Counted from the first letter of the stretch, positions 1 through 6,114 are shown. The stretch: DNA of 6,114 nt from Pseudomonadota bacterium (GCA_021805485.1 JAJZFF010000230.1:1-6114), one strand, 5' to 3'. The notes: generated from the sequence alone by a model not told the origin. Translations and numbers: made by a program.

Positions 1-321
1 CTTCGCGCCCACAAGCAGATCGGAGACCGCTTCGCCGAGCTGGACGCGCAGACGGGCGAGGTCCTGGCGGCGCTGCGCAACCTGCAGAGCCAGCGCGCCT
101 TCCTGCGCTCCAATCGGGACTGGCTCTATCGCACTCAGCGTGCCTGGGCCCCGACGCTCTCCGCCTGGGCGGACCCCGCCCAACGTGAGGAGTTCCGCTT
201 CTGGGGGCTGGTCGAAGCCACCTACAAATTCCTCACACCGCGCTTCATGACCACCAAGGAATGGCTGCGGCAGGAAACCGTGGCACACAAGAAAACCGCC
301 GAGGTCGGGATGGTCTGGTAG
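1..321 (+). CDS. Unrecognised protein, C-terminal 106 residues (5' end outside window)
   Basis: This is an open frame running from the first base of the window to a TAG stop at 319-321, so only the C-terminal part of the protein is visible. I do not recognise the family. The first 50 or so visible residues look like a long charged helix with regularly spaced leucines (for example the segment AELDAQTGEVLAALRNLQ), followed by an aromatic-rich stretch with several Trp, Phe and Tyr (NRDWLYRTQRAW, then FRFWGLVEATYKFL). The tail is basic and ends in Trp. There is no obvious membrane segment and no metal-binding cysteine cluster. Codon use matches the neighbouring genes, which supports real coding. 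The gene converges on the flavin/Fe-S oxidoreductase with only 3 bp between the two stop codons. Function cannot be assigned from this fragment. Confidence 0.72.
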   Translation, partial: LRAHKQIGDRFAELDAQTGEVLAALRNLQSQRAFLRSNRDWLYRTQRAWAPTLSAWADPAQREEFRFWGLVEATYKFLTPRFMTTKEWLRQETVAHKKTAEVGMVW

Positions 322-324
322 CCC

Positions 325-3192
325 TCACCTTGGCGCCACCAGGGCTTCGGCCAGCACGCGCACCGAGTGCACCGCCTCGCGCTGGCCGAGATCGCGGATC
401 TGGTGGCGGCAGGACGTGCCGTCGGCAACGATGACATCCTCCGCCGCCGCGCCGCGCACCGCGCCAAGCAGCCCGGCGCCGGCCATGGCGTGCGAGATCG
501 CCTGGTTCTCGGTCATATAGCCGAACGCCCCCGCCATGCCGCAACACGCCGAGGCAATCGGCTTGACGGTGCGGCCAGGAATGCGGCCCAGCGCGGCCAG
601 CGCCGACGGAAAAGCGCCGTGCGCCTTCTGGTGGCAGTGCCCGTGGACATGGACCACCCCGGCACTGGCGCGGAGCGGCAGCGCGATGTGCTCGCGCTCG
701 AGATACTCGCCGAGCAGCACCGCCCGCCCCGCCAGCGCCCGTGCCTCCGCACCGGGCAGCAAGGCCGGGAGTTCATCGCGCAAGGTCAGCAGGCAGGAGG
801 GCTCCAGCCCGACCACCGGCAGATCGCCCGCGAGCGCCGCGAGGGTCCGCCGTGCCTCCGCCCGGGCGCGTTCGACCATGCCGGCGGCGAGATAGGTCCG
901 CCCGCAGCAGAGCGGCCGTGTCCCGGCCCGTGGCAGGATCGCACGCACCCCGCCCGCGGCGAGCACGGCCAGGGCGGCCCGCAGGTTTTCCGGCTCGAAA
1001 TGGCGATTGAACGTGTCGGCGAAGAGCAGCACCGCGCGCTCGGCGCCCGGCGCGTGCTCCGCCGCTTCGCCATCGCGGAACGCGTCGCGGCGGAAGGCCG
1101 GCAGCGGTCGTTCGGCGGCGAAGCCGAGCCGGGCGGTCAGCCGGCGCAGCACCGCGCTGCGGTTGCGCAGATTGGCCAGCGGGGCAAAACGCCCCGCCAG
1201 CCCGGCGTAGCGCGGCAACGCCGCGATCAGACGCTCGCGAAGCGCGACCCCGTGCCGGGCCGCCTGTGCCGCCTGCACCTCGATCTTCATGCGCGCCATG
1301 TCCACGCCGGTCGGACATTCCCGCTTGCAGGCCTTGCACGAAACGCAGAGCCGCATCGCCTCGGCGAGATCGGGCCCGGCCATGGCGTCCGGCCCGAGTT
1401 GGCCCGAGAGAGCGAGCCGCAGCGTGTTCGCGCGCCCACGGGTCAGATGCGCCTCGTCGCGCGTGGCACGGAAACTCGGGCACATCGCCCCGGCATCGAA
1501 CTTACGGCAGGTGCCGTTGTTGTTGCACATCTCCGCCGCGCCCAGCAGCCCGCCCGGATGCGCGGACCAGTCCAGCACCGGCGTGAACGGCGCCGGCGCA
1601 TAGCCGGGAGGGAAGCGGAACAGGCTGCGGTCATCCATGCGCGGGGAGCGGACGATGCGGCCGGGATTGAACATCGCCGCCGGGTCGAACGCATCCTTCA
1701 CCTGCTCGAACGCATGCACCAGACGCGCGCCGAACATCTGTTCGTGAAACTCGCTGCGGACGATGCCGTCGCCATGCTCGCCGCTGTGCGAGCCCTTGTA
1801 TTCGCGCACCAGCGCAAAGCACTCCTCGGCGATGGCGCGCATCCGCACCACGTCCGCGCCATCTTTCATGTTCAGCACCGGACGCACGTGCAGACAGCCG
1901 ACCGAGGCATGCGCGTACCAGGTGCCCTTCGCGCCATGGCGCTCGATGACGCCGTTGAGGCGCTCGGTGTAGTCGGCGAGATCGTCGAGGTCGACGGCGC
2001 AGTCCTCGATGAACGAGACCGGCTTGGCGTCGGACTTCATCGACATCATGATGTTGAGCCCAGCCTCCCGCACTTCGGCGATGGCGGCCTGGAAGCCGGG
2101 GTCCGTCGCCCGCACCACGCCGGGGGCACCGAGGTCGCCCATCATCGCTTCGAGCTCGGTGAGTTTGCCGATGAGCGCGGCATCTTCACCGCCGTGGAAC
2201 TCGACGATGAGCAGGCTGTCCGTACCAGGCTGCACCATCTGCTCGATGGTGGCACGGTAGATCGGGATCGCACGGCCGAGATCGATCATGGTCCGGTCCA
2301 CCAGCTCGACCGCTTCCGGATCCAGCGTCACGAGATGCTTCGCTGCCTCCATCGCCCGCCGAAAGGACGGGAACTGGCAGATGCCGAGCACCTTGCGCGG
2401 CTTCACCGGCGAGAGCGCGAGCTCGATCGCGGCGCTGAAGGCAAGGGTCCCCTCCGAGCCGACCAGCAGGCGCGCGAGCGAGTCGCGCCCCGCTGCCGTC
2501 GCCGCCTGGGTCAGCGCGTCGATATTATAGCCACCCACCCGGCGAAGCTGGCGCGGAAAGCGGGCGGCGATCTCGTCGGCCTCGCGCGCGCCGAGCGCGC
2601 GCAGCCGGGCGACGAGGTCGGCGAGCGTGGCCGGTGCCTCCGCCAGCGGGCCGAAACGGTGGCGCGAGCCGTCGGCCAGAATGGCGTCGATGGCATGCAC
2701 GTTGTCGGCCATCAGCCCATAGCGGATGGACTTGGCGCCGCAGGAATTGTTCCCCGCCATGCCGCCCAGGGTGCAGCGCTGATGCGTCGAGGGATCGACC
2801 GGGAAGAACAGTCCGAGCGGCCGCAACCCCGCATTGAGATCGGCCAGCACCAGCCCGGGTTCCACCAGCGCCATCCGCCGTTCGCGGTCGATATGCAGAA
2901 TGCGGCGGAGATGTTTCGAGCAATCGATGATGAGCGCGCGGTTCACCGTCTGCCCGCACTGGCTGGTGCCAGCGCCGCGCGGCAGCACCGGCACGCCCTG
3001 CTCACGCGCCAGCGCCAGGACGGCGACGACATCCTCGACCCGCTTCGGCACCACCACGCCCAGCGGCTCGATCTGGTAGATCGAGGCGTCGGTGGCGTAG
3101 CGCAGCCGGCTGGCGCGGTCGAGCAGGATATCGCCCTCGATCTCGCGCGTGAGGCGGGCGGCAAGGGAAGACACGGCGAAGGGGGCATTCAT
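325..3192 (-). CDS. FAD-linked and [4Fe-4S] oxidoreductase, YdiJ / D-2-hydroxyacid dehydrogenase type
   Basis: A 955-residue protein that joins a flavin dehydrogenase and an Fe-S/CCG electron-transfer part in one chain. Residues about 30-260 are an FAD_binding_4 (PCMH-type) domain, with the flavin loop PRGAGTSQCG at 71-80, the segment TLGGMAGNNSCGAKSIRYG at 141-159 and VGSEGTLAF near 244-252. Residues about 265-515 are an FAD-oxidase C-terminal domain with HASVGCLHVRP (428-438) and SGEHGDG (470-476). The Fe-S part follows: CNNNGTC at 556-562, CP at 571, and CVSCKACKRECP at 616-627. Two CCG-type motifs come next (LCCGR near 761-765, ACCGM near 882-886), with GHCHQKA at 851-857. Length and order match E. 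coli YdiJ (D-2-hydroxyglutarate dehydrogenase) and Dld-II type D-lactate dehydrogenases. The layout also resembles glycolate oxidase GlcD plus GlcF joined together. The likely role is oxidation of a D-2-hydroxyacid to a 2-oxoacid, with electrons going to the respiratory chain; the exact substrate is not readable. No signal peptide is seen. ATG at 3192 is preferred over TTG at 3222 because AGGAGAG lies between them. Confidence 0.93.
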   Translation of the reverse strand: MNAPFAVSSLAARLTREIEGDILLDRASRLRYATDASIYQIEPLGVVVPKRVEDVVAVLALAREQGVPVLPRGAGTSQCGQTVNRALIIDCSKHLRRILHIDRERRMALVEPGLVLADLNAGLRPLGLFFPVDPSTHQRCTLGGMAGNNSCGAKSIRYGLMADNVHAIDAILADGSRHRFGPLAEAPATLADLVARLRALGAREADEIAARFPRQLRRVGGYNIDALTQAATAAGRDSLARLLVGSEGTLAFSAAIELALSPVKPRKVLGICQFPSFRRAMEAAKHLVTLDPEAVELVDRTMIDLGRAIPIYRATIEQMVQPGTDSLLIVEFHGGEDAALIGKLTELEAMMGDLGAPGVVRATDPGFQAAIAEVREAGLNIMMSMKSDAKPVSFIEDCAVDLDDLADYTERLNGVIERHGAKGTWYAHASVGCLHVRPVLNMKDGADVVRMRAIAEECFALVREYKGSHSGEHGDGIVRSEFHEQMFGARLVHAFEQVKDAFDPAAMFNPGRIVRSPRMDDRSLFRFPPGYAPAPFTPVLDWSAHPGGLLGAAEMCNNNGTCRKFDAGAMCPSFRATRDEAHLTRGRANTLRLALSGQLGPDAMAGPDLAEAMRLCVSCKACKRECPTGVDMARMKIEVQAAQAARHGVALRERLIAALPRYAGLAGRFAPLANLRNRSAVLRRLTARLGFAAERPLPAFRRDAFRDGEAAEHAPGAERAVLLFADTFNRHFEPENLRAALAVLAAGGVRAILPRAGTRPLCCGRTYLAAGMVERARAEARRTLAALAGDLPVVGLEPSCLLTLRDELPALLPGAEARALAGRAVLLGEYLEREHIALPLRASAGVVHVHGHCHQKAHGAFPSALAALGRIPGRTVKPIASACCGMAGAFGYMTENQAISHAMAGAGLLGAVRGAAAEDVIVADGTSCRHQIRDLGQREAVHSVRVLAEALVAPR

Positions 3193-3203
3193 CGGACGGG
3201 GAA

Positions 3204-3210
3204 CTCTCCT
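3204..3210 (-). promoter_or_regulatory. Ribosome binding site of the FAD/Fe-S oxidoreductase
   Basis: On the minus strand the sequence AGGAGAG lies 11 nt upstream of the ATG at 3192. It favours that start over an in-frame TTG at 3222, because the TTG would lie upstream of this site and place it inside the coding region. Confidence 0.6.
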
Positions 3211-3298
3211 GGCGGCCGCCAAGCATCAGCAATCGTTCTCGCCGCGACAAGGCGTTTTCATTGGCGCCTGGCGTGCGTGCGGGCCATGTTCGGCGCCG

Positions 3299-3304
3299 AA
3301 GGAG
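3299..3304 (+). promoter_or_regulatory. Ribosome binding site of the class V aminotransferase
   Basis: AAGGAG ends 7 nt before the ATG at 3312, which is near-ideal spacing. This fixes the start at 3312 rather than an in-frame TTG at 3261, which would add 17 arginine-rich residues not typical of the family. Confidence 0.8.
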
Positions 3305-3311
3305 CAACGCC

Positions 3312-4517
3312 ATGTCCGTATCCGCCTCGAACCAGCCGCCGCGCCATCAGCCAGGGCGCCATTTCCTGCAGATTCCTGGCCCGACCAACGTGCCCGACCG
3401 GGTGCTGCGGGCGATGGACATGCCGACCATCGACCATCGCGGCCCGGAATTCGGCCGGCTCGGCCGGGAGGTCCTGGCCGGGCTCCGGCGCGTGTTCCAG
3501 ACCGCCGACGAGGTGATCGTGTTCCCCTCCTCCGGCACCGGGGCATGGGAGGCGGCGCTCGTCAACACGCTCTCCCCAGGCGATACGGTGCTGATGAGCC
3601 GCACCGGCTGGTTCGCCACACTGTGGGAGGAGATGGCCACGCGACTCGGTCTCAGCCCGGTCTTTCTCGAGACCGACTGGCGGCGCGGCGTGGACCCGCA
3701 CGCGATCGAGGCCACCCTGGCCAAGGACCGCGAACATCAGATCAAGGCGGTCTGCGTCGTCCATAATGAAACCTCGACCGGCTGCACCAGCCGCATCGAC
3801 GAGGTGCGCCGCGCCATCGACGCCGCCCGCCATCCCGCGCTGCTGCTCGTCGACACCATCTCCTCGCTGGCCAGCATCGATTACCGCCACGACGAATGGG
3901 GCGTGGACGTCACCGTCGGCGGCTCGCAGAAGGGGTTGATGCTGCCGCCGGGACTGGGATTCAACGCCGTCGGCCCGAAGGCGCGCGCCGCGGCCGCGAC
4001 GGCGCGCATGCCGCGCTCCTACTTCGACTGGCAAGCCATGCGCGGCGCCAACGCGAGCGGCTATTTCCCCTACACGCCGGCGACCAATCTGCTCTACGGC
4101 CTGGCTGAGGCGCTGCGCATGCTGGAGGAGGAGGGGCTCGGCGCCGTCTTCGCCCGCCATGCCCGCCATGCCGAGGCGACGCGCGCGGCGGTGCGCGCCT
4201 GGGGGCTCGAGATCCAATGCGCCGAGCCGCGCCACTATTCGAACAGTCTCACCGCCGTGCGACTGCCCGAAGGCACCAGCGCCGACGCCTTGCGCGCGAC
4301 CATCCTGGAACGCTGCAACATGAGCCTCGGCAACGGGCTCGGCCCGCTCAAGGATCGCGTCTTCCGCATCGGCCATCTCGGCGACTTCAACGATCTGCAG
4401 CTGATCGGCACGCTCGGCGGCGTCGAGCTCGGGCTGCGCGCCGCCGGCGTGCCGCATCGCCCCGGAGGGGTGCAGGCGGCGATCGATGCCCTGGCGGGCC
4501 AGGCGCCCGCGGCGTAG
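3312..4517 (+). CDS. Class V PLP-dependent aminotransferase, serine/alanine/aspartate-glyoxylate type
   Basis: A 401-residue fold-type I PLP enzyme of the serine-glyoxylate/alanine-glyoxylate aminotransferase family. It is predicted to transfer an amino group from serine, alanine or aspartate to glyoxylate, giving glycine. Visible landmarks are the family N-terminal signature PGPTNVP (22-28), MPTIDHRGPEFG (37-48), the cofactor phosphate loop SSGTGAWE (73-80), HNETSTG (151-157), Asp181 in VDTISS for the pyridine nitrogen, the Schiff-base lysine Lys207 in GGSQKG, and FRIGHLGD (351-358) whose Arg352 should bind the substrate carboxylate. Length is normal and no key residue is missing. The sequence resembles both methylotroph serine-glyoxylate aminotransferase and BhcA, the aspartate-glyoxylate enzyme of the beta-hydroxyaspartate cycle, so the amino donor cannot be decided here. 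It is divergent from the hydroxyacid oxidoreductase and lies 30 bp upstream of the GST gene, probably as the first gene of an operon. Confidence 0.93.
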   Translation: MSVSASNQPPRHQPGRHFLQIPGPTNVPDRVLRAMDMPTIDHRGPEFGRLGREVLAGLRRVFQTADEVIVFPSSGTGAWEAALVNTLSPGDTVLMSRTGWFATLWEEMATRLGLSPVFLETDWRRGVDPHAIEATLAKDREHQIKAVCVVHNETSTGCTSRIDEVRRAIDAARHPALLLVDTISSLASIDYRHDEWGVDVTVGGSQKGLMLPPGLGFNAVGPKARAAAATARMPRSYFDWQAMRGANASGYFPYTPATNLLYGLAEALRMLEEEGLGAVFARHARHAEATRAAVRAWGLEIQCAEPRHYSNSLTAVRLPEGTSADALRATILERCNMSLGNGLGPLKDRVFRIGHLGDFNDLQLIGTLGGVELGLRAAGVPHRPGGVQAAIDALAGQAPAA

Positions 4518-4534
4518 AACCGGTCGGCACGCGT

Positions 4535-4543
4535 GGAGGAGGG
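4535..4543 (+). promoter_or_regulatory. Ribosome binding site of the GST gene
   Basis: The purine-rich GGAGGAGGG precedes the ATG at 4548 (8 nt from the first GGAGG, 4 nt from the last G). A possible GTG start at 4533 lies upstream of this site and is therefore rejected. A strong site in a 30-bp gap suggests efficient translation from a shared mRNA with the aminotransferase. Confidence 0.7.
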
Positions 4544-4547
4544 AACG

Positions 4548-5243
4548 ATGATCGAAGCCTGGACCTGGCCAACCCCGAATGGCCACAAGCTGCACATCAT
4601 GCTGGAGGAAGTCGGGCTGCCTTATACGGTGATCCCGATCGACATCCGCGCCGGGGATCAGTTCCGCCCGGAATTCCTCGCCATCACCCCGAACCACCGC
4701 ATCCCCGCCATCGTCGATCCCGATGGGCCGGGCGGCAAGCGCTTCACGCTCTTCGAGTCGGGCGCCATCCTCATCTATCTCGCCGAGAAAACCGGCCAGC
4801 TGCTGCCCGCCGATCCGGTGCAGCGCTACACCTGCCTGCAGTGGCTGATGTTCCAGATGGGCGGTGTCGGGCCGATGTTCGGCCAGTACAACCACTTCGC
4901 CGTCTACGCGCCGGAGAAGCTGCCCTACGCGATCGAGCGCTATACCAACGAGGTGCGCCGCCTGCACCGGGTGCTGGAAAAGCGCCTGAGCGAGAGCGCC
5001 TATCTCGCCGGGGCGGAGTACTCGATCGCCGACATCGCTACCTTCCCCTGGATCCGCAATCCCGATCGCCGCGGCATCGATCTCGCCGAGTTCCCCGCGG
5101 TGAAGCGCTGGCACGATGCGATCGCGGCACGGCCGGCGGTGCAACGCGGCGTCGCCGTCCTCGCCGACCGCGCGGCCCGTGGCCCGCTGACCGAGGAAGA
5201 GCGGGCCAACATGTTCGGCACGAAGCAGTTCGCGGCGCGCTGA
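4548..5243 (+). CDS. yfcG: Glutathione S-transferase, YfcG-like (Nu class) disulfide-bond oxidoreductase
   Basis: A 231-residue cytosolic GST. The N-terminal thioredoxin-like domain (about 1-85) carries WPTPNGHK (7-14), including Thr9 and Asn11, which in E. coli YfcG replace the usual catalytic Ser/Cys and contact glutathione. It also has QFRPEFLAITPNHRIPAIVD (38-57) with the cis-proline at 53, and FESGAILIYLAEKTG (69-83), where Glu70 and Ser71 bind the gamma-glutamyl group. The helical C-terminal domain contains LQWLMFQMGGVGPMFGQ (97-113), PYAIERYTNE (126-135) and YSIADIATFPW (158-168), all typical of YfcG/YghU/Ure2-type proteins. The family reduces small disulfides using glutathione and has weak peroxidase activity. 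There is a single cysteine (Cys96), outside the active site, in keeping with the cysteine-independent chemistry of this class. Length is slightly above E. coli YfcG because of a short charged tail. It follows the aminotransferase by 30 bp on the same strand, so co-transcription is likely. Its physiological substrate is unknown. Confidence 0.9.
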   Translation: MIEAWTWPTPNGHKLHIMLEEVGLPYTVIPIDIRAGDQFRPEFLAITPNHRIPAIVDPDGPGGKRFTLFESGAILIYLAEKTGQLLPADPVQRYTCLQWLMFQMGGVGPMFGQYNHFAVYAPEKLPYAIERYTNEVRRLHRVLEKRLSESAYLAGAEYSIADIATFPWIRNPDRRGIDLAEFPAVKRWHDAIAARPAVQRGVAVLADRAARGPLTEEERANMFGTKQFAAR

Positions 5244-5253
5244 GCGCCTCAGC
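5239..5253. terminator. Palindrome spanning two convergent stop codons, possible bidirectional transcript end
   Basis: GCTGAG and CTCAGC form a perfect 6-bp stem around a 3-nt loop. Each arm contains a TGA stop codon, one for the GST gene (5241-5243) and one for the methyltransferase (5249-5251, minus strand). There is no run of T on either side, so this is not a classical intrinsic terminator. It may still mark transcript ends for both strands. Confidence 0.3.
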
Positions 5254-5914
5254 CTCCGGGCGTGTAGCGCCAGACGCTGGCGGGCGGGAAATTCAGCGGC
5301 GTCCACGCCTCCCGCCGGCCGAGGAGACCGTGCCGGCGGGACGGCAGCGGCGAGGTGACGCAGTAGCTGTAGTGCAGAAACCCCCGCCCCGGCGCCACCG
5401 CCTCGATGGCGTCGATGAACCGGCGCTGCGCCGCCACCGGCAGCAGCACCAGGGGGATGCCGCAGATCACGGTGCCGATGCGCCCGTGCCATTGCGGCGG
5501 AATGAGCTGCGGCAAGGCGCGCGCGTCGCCCTCGATCACCTGCACCCCCGGCAGCGCCTGGCGCAGATGCGCTGCCATGTCCGGCACGATCTCGACGACG
5601 AAGAGCCGCTCCGGGGGCACACCGGCGGCGAGCAGGGCGCGCGAAATCACGCCGGTACCGGCACCGAGTTCCAGAATTGCCTCATCCGGCCGGCGCCTGG
5701 TCTGCCGGACGACGCGCGCGCAGAGCGCGGCCGACGAGGGCACGACCGACCCCATCTGCAGCGGGTTGGCGATCCAGCGGCGGAAGAACAGCCAAGGCCG
5801 CGCCGGGGCGGCCTCGCGCGACGCCGTCCGAGGCCGCTCCGCGGCCGAAACGTGTGTGCCTAGCGCTTTCATATATTTGACATATTCCGCAGTTGCCACG
5901 CTCCTTGGCCGCAT
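5249..5914 (-). CDS. SAM-dependent methyltransferase, phospholipid N-methyltransferase (PmtA-like) family
   Basis: A 221-residue class I methyltransferase. FFRRWIANPLQMGSVVPSS (43-61) matches the N-terminal signature of rhizobial/Rhodobacter PmtA enzymes (FLRSW...P...GAVSPSG). The SAM-binding motif I is LELGAGTG (81-88), the acidic residue after strand 2 is Glu108 in VVEIVPD, and EGDAR (128-132) is motif III-like. CGIPL (151-155), HYSYCVTSPLP (181-191) and the C-terminal FPPASVWRY (209-217) also follow the PmtA pattern. PmtA converts phosphatidylethanolamine stepwise to phosphatidylcholine at the inner face of the membrane. Whether this protein acts on lipid or another amine is inferred, and related proteins are often annotated as rRNA dimethyladenosine-transferase-like. 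The ATG at 5914 has only a weak ribosome binding site. An in-frame ATG at 5872 would give 207 residues, closer to PmtA length (about 200). It lies 43 bp after pyruvate kinase on the same strand with no clear terminator between, so read-through is possible. Confidence 0.82.
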   Translation of the reverse strand: MRPRSVATAEYVKYMKALGTHVSAAERPRTASREAAPARPWLFFRRWIANPLQMGSVVPSSAALCARVVRQTRRRPDEAILELGAGTGVISRALLAAGVPPERLFVVEIVPDMAAHLRQALPGVQVIEGDARALPQLIPPQWHGRIGTVICGIPLVLLPVAAQRRFIDAIEAVAPGRGFLHYSYCVTSPLPSRRHGLLGRREAWTPLNFPPASVWRYTPGG

Positions 5915-5957
5915 AATCCAGATTGGCCCGGCTGGGAATAGTCCGCGTGCGAAATTG

Positions 5958-6114
5958 CTACTTCACGCGCGCCACGCGCAGCGCGTTGGTGGTGCCGGCA
6001 ACGCCAAACGGGATGCCGGCGACGACGACCACCTCCTCTCCGGAGGTCGCGAACCCCTCCTGCTGGGCGAGGCGCAGGGCGCGGGCGACGGTCTCGGACA
6101 TGGTATGGGTCGAC
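5958..6114 (-). CDS. pyk: Pyruvate kinase, C-terminal 51 residues (5' end outside window)
   Basis: A minus-strand frame entering from the right edge and ending with TAG at 5958-5960. The visible residues include SETVARALRLAQQEGF, then GEEVVVVAGIPFGVAGTTNA and LRVARVK. The segment ending in GIPFGVAGTTNALRVARV is the hallmark end of the pyruvate kinase C-terminal domain, where the usual form is G..GTTN.L.V..V. Pyruvate kinase converts phosphoenolpyruvate and ADP to pyruvate and ATP in the last step of glycolysis. Only the last part of the regulatory C-domain is present, so the catalytic domain and allosteric type cannot be judged. The PmtA-like gene starts 43 bp downstream on the same strand. 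Confidence 0.93.
   Translation of the reverse strand, partial: STHTMSETVARALRLAQQEGFATSGEEVVVVAGIPFGVAGTTNALRVARVK

Larger units (their letters stand above)
3193..3311. promoter_or_regulatory. Divergent intergenic control region
   Basis: These 119 bp are the only non-coding gap of note in the window. They separate the start codons of the minus-strand oxidoreductase and the plus-strand aminotransferase, so promoters for both directions must lie here or within the gene ends. No convincing -35/-10 pair is visible. The best plus-strand candidate is TTGGCG at 3261-3266 with CATGTT at 3285-3290 (18-bp spacing), which is weak. Short self-complementary pieces occur (CGGCGCCG at 3291-3298; CGCC/GGCG at 3240-3243 and 3251-3254), but in DNA this GC-rich they may be chance. 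No regulator gene is adjacent in the window. The region is a reasonable place for a shared operator that coordinates the two units, but that is inference. Confidence 0.5.

Noticed and set aside
320..346. Inverted repeat AGCCCT / AGGGCT near the first pair of convergent stops, as a terminator
   Set aside because: The 15-nt loop, lack of a T-tract and location mostly within the coding end of the oxidoreductase make it a weak candidate.
367..3516. A 1049-codon open frame on the plus strand antisense to the FAD/Fe-S oxidoreductase
   Set aside because: It mirrors the codons of the real gene, is rich in Arg, Gly, Ala and His, has no recognisable domain, and runs on into the aminotransferase gene. 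Such frames are expected opposite genes with very GC-rich third positions.
4151..4172. Short tandem repeat of GCCCGCCAT in the aminotransferase gene
   Set aside because: It encodes an in-frame ARHARHA helix segment with only two copies and is explained by coding sequence.
3258..5492. A 744-codon minus-strand open frame across the aminotransferase and GST genes
   Set aside because: It is antisense to two genes with clear family motifs and overlaps the methyltransferase in another frame. Its composition is low-complexity Arg/Ala/Gly with no domain.
4217..5863. A 548-codon plus-strand open frame
   Set aside because: It overlaps the aminotransferase end, the whole GST gene and most of the methyltransferase in a wrong frame, and its translation is Arg/Pro-rich without motifs.
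5877..5905. TTGACA on the plus strand as a -35 promoter element
   Set aside because: No -10-like sequence follows at 16-18 bp and no plus-strand gene lies downstream; the match falls in the AT-rich start of the minus-strand methyltransferase.

Overview
The window is a compact, GC-rich stretch of bacterial chromosome with almost no non-coding DNA. Codon use (G or C at nearly every third position), long open frames antisense to the genes, and a PmtA-type methyltransferase suggest an alphaproteobacterium, possibly Rhodospirillales/Acetobacteraceae. That placement is inference. No RNA gene, insertion sequence, prophage or CRISPR array was seen.

Layout from left to right: (1) 1-321, plus strand, the 3' end of an unrecognised gene. 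(2) 325-3192, minus strand, a large two-part flavin and iron-sulfur oxidoreductase of the YdiJ/D-2-hydroxyacid dehydrogenase type. Its stop lies 3 bp from the stop of gene 1. (3) 3193-3311, a 119-bp divergent intergenic region that must hold the control signals of both flanking units. (4) 3312-4517, plus, a class V PLP-dependent aminotransferase of the serine/alanine/aspartate-glyoxylate type. (5) 4548-5243, plus, a YfcG-like (Nu-class) glutathione S-transferase, 30 bp downstream and probably in the same operon. (6) 5249-5914, minus, a small SAM-dependent methyltransferase of the phospholipid N-methyltransferase family. It converges on the GST with only 5 bp between the stops, inside a small palindrome. 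(7) 5958-6114 and beyond, minus, the C-terminus of pyruvate kinase, 43 bp upstream of the methyltransferase on the same strand.

Genes 2, 4 and 5 form a plausible functional group. A flavin/Fe-S enzyme would oxidise a 2-hydroxyacid (glycolate, D-lactate or D-2-hydroxyglutarate are candidates) and pass electrons to the respiratory chain. A divergently transcribed aminotransferase would convert the 2-oxoacid glyoxylate to glycine. A glutathione-dependent thiol enzyme is co-transcribed with the aminotransferase. This link rests on gene order and family knowledge only. All complete genes look intact, with their key residues present. The window is mainly an ordinary metabolic region; I found no convincing new system in it.
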